Shown piece by piece: positions 1-5,564 of a DNA stretch of 9,439 bases (the stretch's first letter is position 1; every line of letters begins with the position of its first letter). The DNA is taken from the NCBI GenBank assembly GCA_030592985.1, contig JAUVIB010000094.1, positions 1 to 9,439 on the forward strand, in the 5' to 3' direction. A program made the translations under genes and the position numbers. The stretch comes from Calditrichaceae bacterium (GTDB lineage Bacteria > Calditrichota > Calditrichia > Calditrichales > Calditrichaceae). The notes below the pieces were generated by a model. It made no database searches and was not told where the DNA came from. It was given only the letters and a program-made list of their open reading frames with translations.

Positions 1-131
1 CCAAAAGCTTTTAACTGAGGATTATGGGCAACCCCTTCAGCAACCAAATCACTTAGTTTTACAACCTGCCCGCTGCCTGAACTGATCAGTATCAGCAATA
101 TCAAGACAAGCCACGTGTAATTTTTCCGCAT
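1..131 (-). CDS. TolC-family outer-membrane efflux protein, N-terminal fragment
   Basis: Only the first 43 codons are present; the gene runs off the left edge. The ATG is at 131-129, preceded by AAGGAG about seven bases upstream. A hydrophobic signal peptide (MRKNYTWLVLILLILISSGS) is followed by VKLSDLVAEGVAHNPQLKAF. This matches the start of the first helix of TolC/OEP-family proteins, where 'L.dlv..al.nNP.l.a' is the usual pattern. Family members form trimeric outer-membrane channels that work with an inner-membrane pump and a periplasmic adaptor. The start codon overlaps the stop codon of the preceding small gene (TAATG), so the two are co-transcribed and probably translationally coupled. 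The pump and adaptor genes may lie beyond the edge. The family call rests on a short stretch, so the exact subfamily cannot be given. Confidence 0.75.
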   Translation of the reverse strand, partial: MRKNYTWLVLILLILISSGSGQVVKLSDLVAEGVAHNPQLKAF

Positions 132-460
132 TAACTTTCTCCTTTTAATAGTTTTTGCTTTCGTAAACGGTAAAATGAAAATACCAGTAATCCCAAACTT
201 GTCCACCATAAAAAAGCATAATGATGAAGATAATCGGTTAGCCCTGTCTCGAAAGCACGATGATGTACATTTTCCCTTAAATTATTCGAGTAAATTTGGA
301 TTTGATCCGTTAATTGTACCGAATCAAGAAAAAATTGGTACAAACAAGTAGATCCGCCACTCATTGGAACAGGGAAAAAAAGACAAGTACCGCATAAAGC
401 ACCGATCAGAATTAACATGTATAATATTTTTATTCGCTTTTTCATTTTTTTATTTCTCAT
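131..460 (-). CDS. Small two-helix inner-membrane protein of unknown function, head of efflux operon
   Basis: I do not recognise the family. The frame is open back to a GTG at 553, but ATG at 460 or ATG at 445 gives a sensible lysine/arginine-rich N-terminus followed by a membrane segment. From 460 the product is 109 residues; from 445 it is 104. Numbered from the 445 start, helix 1 is about residues 6-26, followed by PVPMSGGSTC, a ~40-residue polar loop and helix 2 at about 78-94, ending in a basic tail (RLRKQKLLKGES). Helix 1 contains a CxxC (C18, C21). The loop holds C34 and two His pairs (H61-H62, H74-H75), which could bind metal; this is inference. It overlaps the TolC-type gene by one base, so it is probably an efflux accessory. 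Neither start has a strong ribosome site. Confidence 0.6.
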   Translation of the reverse strand: MRNKKMKKRIKILYMLILIGALCGTCLFFPVPMSGGSTCLYQFFLDSVQLTDQIQIYSNNLRENVHHRAFETGLTDYLHHYAFLWWTSLGLLVFSFYRLRKQKLLKGES

Positions 461-475
461 TTTTTCACTATATAT

Positions 476-491
476 CTCAATATCCGTGCCA
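476..491 (-). promoter_or_regulatory. Candidate sigma-54 (-24/-12) promoter for the efflux operon
   Basis: Read on the minus strand the site is TGGCACG-GATA-TTGAG. The sigma-54 consensus is TGGCACG-N4-TTGCW. The -24 half is perfect and the spacing is right. The -12 half matches TTG but has A in place of the conserved C, which could weaken or abolish it. Transcription would start about 12 bases further on, in the A-run just before the ATG at 460; that would favour the ATG at 445 as the real start. A sigma-54-dependent response regulator is encoded at 2457-3806. Confidence 0.35.
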
Positions 492-607
492 GCTTTTATC
501 AGAAACACAGCTATCTTAATGATATTTAAGCAGTTAAGGATATATATATTCACAATCCCAATTAAATAGAACGCCTAATTCAAAATAATTGAAGAATACT
601 ATGCAGT

Positions 608-633
608 GGAATGTAGAATATTATACAATTTCC
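608..633. promoter_or_regulatory. Imperfect inverted repeat, possible upstream activator site
   Basis: GGAATGTA at 608-615 faces TACAATTTCC at 624-633. The halves are GGAA-TGTA and GGAA-AT-TGTA, the second having two extra bases. It lies roughly 120-150 bases upstream of the candidate sigma-54 promoter, the usual distance for an activator of the NtrC class. It also contains TATAAT on the minus strand, so it could instead be part of a vegetative promoter. The rest of the spacer between the divergent genes (461-806) is AT-rich and shows no gene. Confidence 0.2.
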
Positions 634-707
634 ATAAACAGGATTTATTTGTAAAGCTATATTTTTCATTCAAAGACAAGGGACATTCATAGTAAATAAA
701 CTAAATA

Positions 708-736
708 TTGATAAGTAGAATGTGATTGATTAAATT
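708..736 (+). promoter_or_regulatory. Possible vegetative promoter for the lipoprotein gene
   Basis: TTGATA (708-713) and TAAATT (731-736) are separated by 17 bases. The -35 matches 5 of 6 and the -10 matches 4 of 6 of the sigma-70 consensus. In DNA this AT-rich such matches are common by chance, so the call is weak. Confidence 0.2.
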
Positions 737-806
737 AAACCACAAGAGCTAAAACAGAATATTAAAATCTATTTTTAGGATATTGATAATAGAGAGGTAT
801 TTTGAA

Positions 807-1460
807 TTGAAAAGACTTTATTTGTTATTTTTAAAGATAAAAAAATTAAGTGGTCTTTTTACAGTAGTTACTTGCTGCATTATTATACTCTTCTCTTGTG
901 CAACCACAAAACCTCCTATTGTCACACCTTATTTTTATTTTGACTACCATGACAACAATTATCGTATTCGTTCTATTTCTTCTATAGACAAGACCTTGTC
1001 TCGCAATGAACTTGTTGGGAATAAGTTTTTAGCGACTGATTTTGGCCAGGACAGAATAATAGACAAGATTATTCTCGGAGGAATAAGTCTGTCTGAAGCA
1101 CAAAATATCTACGAATATGCCTTAGCAATACTTACTAAGGAGAATAAGCTGCGTGAAGTTAATTTGAATATCCATAAGTACCAATATGTAAATTCTGAAT
1201 ATACCTATGAAATCAAAAGTTTCCGGCCTAACAATACTGATCCTTTTAATGACTTTAGAATTATCAAAAATCATCAAATAGTGAATCAACAGATTATAAT
1301 AATTATTGACCAAAAAGCAGACGGTATATTAGACGAGGTTGTTAAGGGTAATGTAACATTGGAAAAATTTCAATCTAAATATTCTGAATTATTAAAAACA
1401 GGCCTACAAAAAAATAAATTTATTAAAGTGGATAATATAATCCTTCTTAAAGAGAAATAA
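807..1460 (+). CDS. Lipoprotein of unknown function
   Basis: The frame has no ATG near its start. TTG at 783 is possible, but TTG at 807 has GAGAGG nine bases upstream and gives the better signal sequence (KRLYLLFLKIKK followed by a hydrophobic core), so I choose it. The signal ends in ILFSC, a lipobox with the acylated cysteine at residue 31. The mature part is about 185 residues, polar and lysine/asparagine-rich, with no membrane segment and no motif I recognise. It contains FYFDYHDNNYRIRSISS early on and a likely amphipathic region around residues 155-205. It is predicted to be membrane-anchored and periplasmic or outer-membrane facing. It stands alone on the plus strand, divergent from the efflux operon, and its stop codon abuts a MITE-like insertion. 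The composition suggests an accessory gene. Confidence 0.7.
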   Translation: MKRLYLLFLKIKKLSGLFTVVTCCIIILFSCATTKPPIVTPYFYFDYHDNNYRIRSISSIDKTLSRNELVGNKFLATDFGQDRIIDKIILGGISLSEAQNIYEYALAILTKENKLREVNLNIHKYQYVNSEYTYEIKSFRPNNTDPFNDFRIIKNHQIVNQQIIIIIDQKADGILDEVVKGNVTLEKFQSKYSELLKTGLQKNKFIKVDNIILLKEK

Positions 1461-1630
1461 ATAGTTTTATGGATTATGTCCTTTGCTCAGCCAATAACGG
1501 CTTAACTTATATATTTACAGACAGTTAACTCAATCCCCCTTAAAAAAGGGGGTAAGGGGGATGTCTCCCTTTTAAATCCAAGAAATTTATTTATTATTTG
1601 CTGAGCTAAAGACATAATCAATAGTTTTAT
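1460..1630. mobile_element. MITE-like non-autonomous element with target-site duplication
   Basis: The direct repeat AATAGTTTTAT occurs at 1460-1470 and again at 1620-1630. Immediately inside are inverted repeats of 26 bases, 1472-1497 and 1594-1619, pairing at 23 of 26 positions; the outer nine bases (GATTATGTC/GACATAATC) are perfect. The element proper is about 149 bp (1471-1619) and is too short to encode a transposase. Terminal inverted repeats with flanking duplication are the hallmark of a transposed element. An 11-bp duplication would suit some IS4-type transposases, but no family is assigned. The left duplication begins on the last base of the lipoprotein stop codon, so insertion was just downstream of that gene and left it intact. 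Confidence 0.7.
1533..1562. repeat. G/C-tract hairpin inside the MITE-like element
   Basis: ATCCCCCTT (1533-1541) and AAGGGGGAT (1554-1562) are a perfect 9-base inverted repeat. A third tract, GGGGG at 1548-1552, can pair instead with the same C run. Translated, this DNA gives the PLPPFLRG-type string seen in spurious ORFs over common intergenic repeats. It can form a stable stem on either strand and may act as a weak terminator. Confidence 0.6.
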
Positions 1631-2005
1631 TATAAATATTGCGAAGAATGAAACATTTACGTAAAATATCTTAAATCGATATTGTTTTTTGAAATAACTG
1701 TTTCTAAGGAGAGCTGAAAAAGACAAAATAAAGATTTTAGAAATCGCAAAAAAAAACACCATTTGGCTTTCGAAGTAAAGAATTGACTTCAAATTGAGAT
1801 ATTGATTTAGCCGTGGAAGATGTTTCGGATGGAATATTATATAATTTTTTACAGTATATTTATTTTCTCTCTGACAAAGCCGATTGTATAGTATCAGCTT
1901 AGCAAATAATTAAATGATGTATATAAACATTGTAAGAGTTGCAGATTATTATACAATCTCTTTTTGAAAGAATCGGTGTAAAACTAACATTGAAAGGATT
2001 AATGT
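1631..2005. other. AT-rich spacer without a gene
   Basis: I see no credible gene here. A minus-strand frame of 96 codons crossing the MITE-like element has only a TTG start without a ribosome site, and its C-terminal third is translated transposon repeat. The spacer holds TATTATACAAT-like AT patches and a weak AGATT/AATCT stem (about 1943-1959), followed by a short T run. Its right end is the leader of the 71-residue gene. Confidence 0.5.
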
Positions 2006-2221
2006 TTGCGTAAATTTATTTTAAACACACTTATAGGAATTGGTGTATTTTTTATATCCTATCCCATTGGCGTCTCAATAAGAAAGGATTTTTCTGTTGA
2101 TAACGAGAAGATCGCTTTTCTTATTATCGGCCTGCTAATTTTACTTTTGGCATATATAGGTCATTACAGAAACAAAAAAGAAAAACTCCTCCGAACAAGA
2201 AGGTTTTTAAATTTAAGTTGA
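2006..2221 (+). CDS. Small two-helix membrane protein, unknown function
   Basis: The product is 71 residues with two predicted membrane helices, about residues 6-24 and 36-53, joined by a short polar loop (RKDFSVDNEK). It ends in a strongly basic tail (HYRNKKEKLLRTRRF), so both ends are probably cytoplasmic. The start is TTG, seven bases after AAAGGA (1993-1998). The only nearby ATG (2002) is out of frame and meets a stop after two codons, so the TTG call is well supported. I recognise no family. Two-helix proteins of this size are found as anchors, small regulators and toxins, but nothing here chooses between them. It faces the response-regulator gene tail to tail. Confidence 0.55.
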   Translation: MRKFILNTLIGIGVFFISYPIGVSIRKDFSVDNEKIAFLIIGLLILLLAYIGHYRNKKEKLLRTRRFLNLS

Positions 2222-2238
2222 AAACGATCCCACAGTTC

Positions 2239-2264
2239 AATCCTTTTTTATCGGATAAGGAATT
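2239..2264. terminator. Weak bidirectional terminator-like stem
   Basis: AATCCTT (2239-2245) and AAGGAATT (2257-2264) pair with one bulge, and T runs occur in the loop and just after. It lies between the convergent 71-residue gene and the response-regulator gene, where a shared terminator would be expected. The stem is short and AT-rich. The remaining bases to 2456 show no gene; a CCACGC/GCGTGG pair about 34 bases apart is too loose to call. Confidence 0.2.
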
Positions 2265-2456
2265 TTCGGTATTCTCTTTCAGGCATAAGCATAGAATTAA
2301 TTTACTCCTGCACTAAGTGCGTGTACAAACCTGTGTTAATCGGCATGTTCCACGCCATCCAGCATCGGTGTTTACCTGCCAATTTTTTTGCGTGGCCGTG
2401 CTGTACCCCCATTGTAGCTGGTGTAAGTGACTTTGTAGAATGGCTCTAATTATCTT

Positions 2457-3806
2457 TTACAATATCCCAAATTTCTTTAAACGATAAAGCAGAACATGAC
2501 GGGGGATTTTCAACAGGCGGGCTGCTTCGGACTTATTACCCTTTACTTTATTTAACACTTTTTCAATTACATTCTTCTCAATTAAATCCAGGGAAACACC
2601 CTCTTCCGGAATTTGTACAGAAAAACCGGATGTACTTCCCTTCAGATCCTCTGTTATTAAATAGGGTGGTATATCCTGCATAGAAATAGTATTACTCGCC
2701 GATAGTGTAACCATACGCTCCATAACATTCTCCAACTCCCGCACATTACCCGGCCAGGGATATTGTTTAAGCATTTTTATAACATGAGGATCAATGGAAA
2801 ATTTCCTGCCTGAACTGTATCGTTTAATGAAAAAATCTATTAAATAGGGGATATCCTCTTTCCGTTCGCACAATGGCGGCAACTGAATAGGAATAACGCT
2901 TAAACGGTAATACAGATCTTCACGAAATTTTTTCCTCCTGATTAAATCCTGCAAATCCTGATTAGTCGCCGAAATCAATCGAACATCTACTTTAATTGTT
3001 TTTTCCCCACCAACACGCTCAAATTCTCTCTCCTGAAGAAATCGTAAGAGTTTAGCTTGTGGGTCTAAATGCAGTTCCCCTATCTCATCTAAAAAGATTG
3101 TTCCCCCATCGGCTAGTTCAAATCTTCCTTTACGGTCTTTCAGCGCGCCGGTGAAAGATCCTTTAACATGCCCAAACAATTCACTCTCTAACAAATTTCC
3201 GGGAATTGAAGGACAATTAATGGTAATCAATGGTTTATTTTTTCTCGAGCTATAATAATGTATCGCCTTGGCAATCAACTCTTTACCTGTACCGCTCTCA
3301 CCGAGGATTAACACATTAGCGGTACTATCCGCTACTTTTTGCGTTAGTTTTAAAACTTGCTGCATTTTACGGCTGTTTGCAACCATGTTATCAAAATGAA
3401 ATTTCCCCTGCAGGTCATCTTTTAAAGATTCATTCTCCTTTTCAAGTTGTTTAAGACGTACATTTTTTTCGATTGTAAAGAGCAGCTGTTCCCTTCCAAA
3501 CGGCTTGGTAATATAGTCATCCGCTCCCAGCTTGCAAGCGTCAATGGCGCTATCCACGCTTCCATAGGCCGTTATTAAAATAAAAATTACCTGCTGATCC
3601 TTTTTTCTAATAGCATTAAGCACATCAATACCGGAAATATCCTGCATCTGAATATCACTGACCACGATGTCATAATCCTCTCGGGTATACTGTTTCAATC
3701 CATCATGACCGTTAGTCGCAACATCCACAATAAAACCATTCTTTTTTAACTGATGGCTAATTACCTTTCCAAGATTAATATCATCGTCGATCAGTAAGAT
3801 ACGCAT
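2457..3806 (-). CDS. Sigma-54-dependent response regulator, NtrC family
   Basis: The 449-residue product has the full three-domain layout. The receiver domain (1-120) has the acidic pocket D7-D9, phospho-acceptor D51, T79 and K101. A coiled linker follows (115-135). The AAA+ sigma-54 activation domain (about 140-370) has Walker A GESGTGKE at 170-177, Walker B TIFLDE at 237-242, and the arginine-finger region FREDLYYRL. A Fis-type helix-turn-helix ends the protein (about 412-449: GNKSEAARLL, then RHVLLYRLKK). Phosphorylation by the partner kinase should drive ATP-dependent opening of sigma-54 promoters. The sigma-54 contact loop reads GSFTGA (217-222) rather than GAFTGA, a variant also found in working members. 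The start lies six bases after the kinase stop, and its ribosome site AAAGGA overlaps the kinase gene end, so the two form one operon. The target is not shown directly. Confidence 0.95.
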   Translation of the reverse strand: MRILLIDDDINLGKVISHQLKKNGFIVDVATNGHDGLKQYTREDYDIVVSDIQMQDISGIDVLNAIRKKDQQVIFILITAYGSVDSAIDACKLGADDYITKPFGREQLLFTIEKNVRLKQLEKENESLKDDLQGKFHFDNMVANSRKMQQVLKLTQKVADSTANVLILGESGTGKELIAKAIHYYSSRKNKPLITINCPSIPGNLLESELFGHVKGSFTGALKDRKGRFELADGGTIFLDEIGELHLDPQAKLLRFLQEREFERVGGEKTIKVDVRLISATNQDLQDLIRRKKFREDLYYRLSVIPIQLPPLCERKEDIPYLIDFFIKRYSSGRKFSIDPHVIKMLKQYPWPGNVRELENVMERMVTLSASNTISMQDIPPYLITEDLKGSTSGFSVQIPEEGVSLDLIEKNVIEKVLNKVKGNKSEAARLLKIPRHVLLYRLKKFGIL

Positions 3807-3812
3807 ACGGCT

Positions 3813-4811
3813 TTATCCTTTATTCTCACACGGAATATCCAAAATGAATTCGGCCCCTTCATCAACCGAACTTTTCACCCTAATCTCCCATTTGTTTTCA
3901 TCCACAATACGCTTTACAATAGACAAGCCTAAACCGCTTCCATTTGATTTTGTTGTGTAAAATGGCACGAATATTTTTTTTACCTGTTTCCCATCCATAC
4001 CTTCACCATGATCTTTAATAGATAAGCGAATATGGCGCCCTGCATTATCGACATATACCGCTTTTATAATAATTTCACCGCCAGCGGGCATGGATTGAAT
4101 AGCATTTAACAAGATATTAATTACAACCTGCCAGAACTGATTGGAATCGTTCGAAATCATGCAGGAGGATTCCGGTAACTCTGTCTTAAAAATAACCTGA
4201 GTTTTACGTGCTTGTGCCCCCATCATAACTAATAAATTTTGCAATGATTCTTTGAAATCAAAAAAGCCGGACTTTCTGTCCTTCTTGCGGGCAAATCCAA
4301 GATAATGTTCAACAACCTGGTTTAAGCGTTCTGTTTCGTTTATCAAAATGTCGAAAAACTCCGATTCCTTTAATTTTTCCGGCGCCTCATCGCGAATAAT
4401 TTCCACCGCTCCGCGAATTGCACCGAGAGGATTGCACACTTCATGGGCTAAACTCGCCGTCAATTCACCCACAATAGCCAAACGATCAGCTGCGCGTAAC
4501 TGATGTTCCATAGACGAAATTTGTTCGGACTGATATTTCTGCTGGTCCAGGGTATCACGTAGTTTATCCGCTGTTTTCTGATATTTTTCTTTTTCTTTTT
4601 TTTCTCCTTGAGCTTTAAGGCCTGTCAAATAGCCAAGCACATTGAAAAGTACGATCTGCAGAAAACGCATAAGATTGTTTTCCACCATGCCGCCCCAGTG
4701 GAACATAATATGGGGAAGATAGAGGGCGCTCACTGCCAGCGCCGTACCCAATCCTCCCCTTACCCCAAAGCGGAAAGCCGCTAAAATAATCGGGATAAAA
4801 TAAGCCTGCAT
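3813..4811 (-). CDS. Membrane sensor histidine kinase (N-terminally interrupted)
   Basis: From the ATG at 4811 the product is 332 residues. Residues 1-65 hold about two membrane helices; PIILAAFRFGVRGGLGTALA resembles the KdpD-type DUF4118 membrane region. A charged coiled coil follows (66-108), then HisKA with the phospho-acceptor H123 in LAHEVCNPLG, then HATPase_c: N-box ILLNAIQ (N236), G1 DHGEGM (267-272), F-box FVPFYTTK (281-288) and G2 GSGLGL (291-296). All catalytic boxes are intact. There is no PAS or periplasmic sensor domain, so the membrane part probably senses the signal. It is co-transcribed with the NtrC-type regulator six bases downstream. The ATG at 4811 lacks a ribosome site and sits in the middle of a membrane region. 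The natural start is ATG 4928 in the same frame, cut off by a TAA (see next entry). Confidence 0.85.
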   Translation of the reverse strand: MQAYFIPIILAAFRFGVRGGLGTALAVSALYLPHIMFHWGGMVENNLMRFLQIVLFNVLGYLTGLKAQGEKKEKEKYQKTADKLRDTLDQQKYQSEQISSMEHQLRAADRLAIVGELTASLAHEVCNPLGAIRGAVEIIRDEAPEKLKESEFFDILINETERLNQVVEHYLGFARKKDRKSGFFDFKESLQNLLVMMGAQARKTQVIFKTELPESSCMISNDSNQFWQVVINILLNAIQSMPAGGEIIIKAVYVDNAGRHIRLSIKDHGEGMDGKQVKKIFVPFYTTKSNGSGLGLSIVKRIVDENKWEIRVKSSVDEGAEFILDIPCENKG

Positions 4812-4928
4812 AAAAATCAGGTGATACTGCCAATTGGTTGTCGGTGTATTATAATGTTATATGGTAACCAACATTACAAGACCGGCAATAACAGCGATAT
4901 AAACAAATTCTGATTTTTTTTTATCCAT
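4812..4928 (-). pseudogene. Severed N-terminus of the histidine kinase (in-frame TAA)
   Basis: ATG at 4928-4926, preceded by AGAGGATTG, opens the frame that continues into the kinase. It reads MDKKKSEFVYIAVIAGLVML then VTI, meets TAA at 4859-4857 (codon 24), and resumes HYNTPTTNWQYHLIF up to the M at 4811. The nine-A run near the start is exactly three lysine codons, so there is no frameshift. The text on both sides of the stop reads as continuous membrane protein. One base change (from TTA, CAA or AAA, for example) would restore a 371-residue kinase with one more membrane helix. The cause could be a real nonsense mutation, a sequencing error, or readthrough or re-initiation. Confidence 0.75.
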
Positions 4929-5078
4929 CAATCCTCTTTTTAACCTATTCAAAATATTTACTATGAATATTTTTATTGAAAAAATAGCTATTCAAATCGC
5001 TACCCATTTTTTCGTGTCTATTCGTACCTGTGATTCCAATTTCTACTTGTCCAGTCCGTCAGATCGAAACATGGTTGC

Positions 5079-5092
5079 TGAGCTTGTCGAAG
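5079..5092 (-). repeat. TGAGCTTGTCGAAG repeat, left copy
   Basis: This is a 14-base exact inverted partner of 5228-5241. The CTTCGACAAGCTCA core is a familiar intergenic repeat motif in many unrelated bacterial genomes. The two copies enclose about 135 bases and could pair into a long stem in a transcript crossing them. Confidence 0.7.
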
Positions 5093-5227
5093 CATCCGCG
5101 CATCCCATCCTTGGTGTAATAACAACAGTTAGAACTCATCTTTTGATCTGTCTTAGACTCCATGCTCTATCCATTTGGGGTGATAAGCGTATTGCAAATA
5201 ATTACATTTTCCTGAATACTGTCTCCC

Positions 5228-5241
5228 CTTCGACAAGCTCA
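5228..5241 (+). repeat. CTTCGACAAGCTCA repeat, right copy
   Basis: This is the reverse complement of the 5079-5092 copy, with no mismatch over 14 bases. Its flanks CCC and GGG form a further small palindrome (CCCTTCGACAAGCTCAGGG), which the left copy lacks. Confidence 0.7.
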
Positions 5242-5381
5242 GGGAGCTTGCTTTGATTGCTAATCTTGCATGCCCGGCTTGGACGGGTCAAAGCATAAAT
5301 AGTGAGCTTGATTTCAGTGCGTATCTTGGTAAAAACATTATTCTCCCTCATGATTAAAATAATTTTCTTTCCATTAAAAAC

Positions 5382-5493
5382 GTAATCCTTTGGTGGCTTG
5401 GAAATTTGGAACGAATTGACTGTGTCAACTCAGCATCGACATAGTCGATGCACTCCAAAAACTTCATTACCTTCCAAGCTAATGAAGGATTAC
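5382..5493. repeat. 112-nt multi-stem structured element
   Basis: An outer imperfect inverted repeat pairs 5382-5403 with 5472-5493: GTAATCCTT/AAGGATTAC and GCTTGGAA/TTCCAAGC are perfect, with five unpaired bases between. Inside, TTTGGA (5405-5410) pairs with TCCAAA (5454-5459) and closes two perfect hairpins: TTGAC-TGT-GTCAA (5416-5428) and GCATCGAC-ATA-GTCGATGC (5433-5451). An alternative perfect hairpin, CTTCATTA/TAATGAAG (5462-5469 with 5480-5487), would compete with the outer stem. On the minus strand the outer stem is followed by GTTTTT, so it could end transcription of the glycosidase-like gene. It could be a palindromic mobile element, a structured 3' untranslated RNA or a terminator. 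No RNA family is recognised. Confidence 0.6.
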
Positions 5494-5564
5494 TAAAGAA
5501 CTTTTTTTCACAGAGAACTCAGTTGAACCTGTAAATTAAATATCCGGAGCTTTCTTTTAATAGC

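Larger units (their letters stand above)
4929..5564. other. Repeat-rich intergenic region, no gene
   Basis: There are 636 bases between the kinase start and the end of the glycosidase-like gene. A plus-strand 97-codon frame at 4963-5256 is not credible: it has no ribosome site, and its MVAELVEAS and SPSTSSGS strings are translations of a common intergenic repeat. The region holds that inverted repeat pair and the structured element listed separately. The kinase operon promoter must lie in its left part, but I see no convincing -35/-10 or -24/-12 pair. Confidence 0.6.

Noticed and set aside
1122..1313. Minus-strand 63-codon frame inside the lipoprotein gene
   Set aside because: It is antisense to a gene with a clear lipoprotein signal and has no ribosome site or motif.
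1502..1792. Minus-strand 96-codon frame, partly hydrophobic
   Set aside because: It has a TTG start and no ribosome site, and its C-terminal third is translated MITE-like repeat (PLPPFLRG).
3964..3980. Plus-strand TGGCACG followed by T-rich sequence, sigma-54-like
   Set aside because: It lies inside the kinase coding sequence in the antisense direction. The -12 part reads TTTTT rather than TTGC, and no gene follows.
4615..4833. Minus-strand 72-codon frame over the kinase N-terminus
   Set aside because: It is an out-of-frame shadow of the kinase membrane region, which reads coherently in the main frame.
4963..5256. Plus-strand 97-codon frame upstream of the kinase
   Set aside because: It contains translated copies of the TGAGCTTGTCGAAG repeat and has no ribosome site, domain or coherent protein character.
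5079..5500. Possible CRISPR array or integron attC site, given the many repeats
   Set aside because: There is no regular direct repeat-spacer pattern, no cas or integrase gene, and no attC-type core sites at the ends of the structured element.
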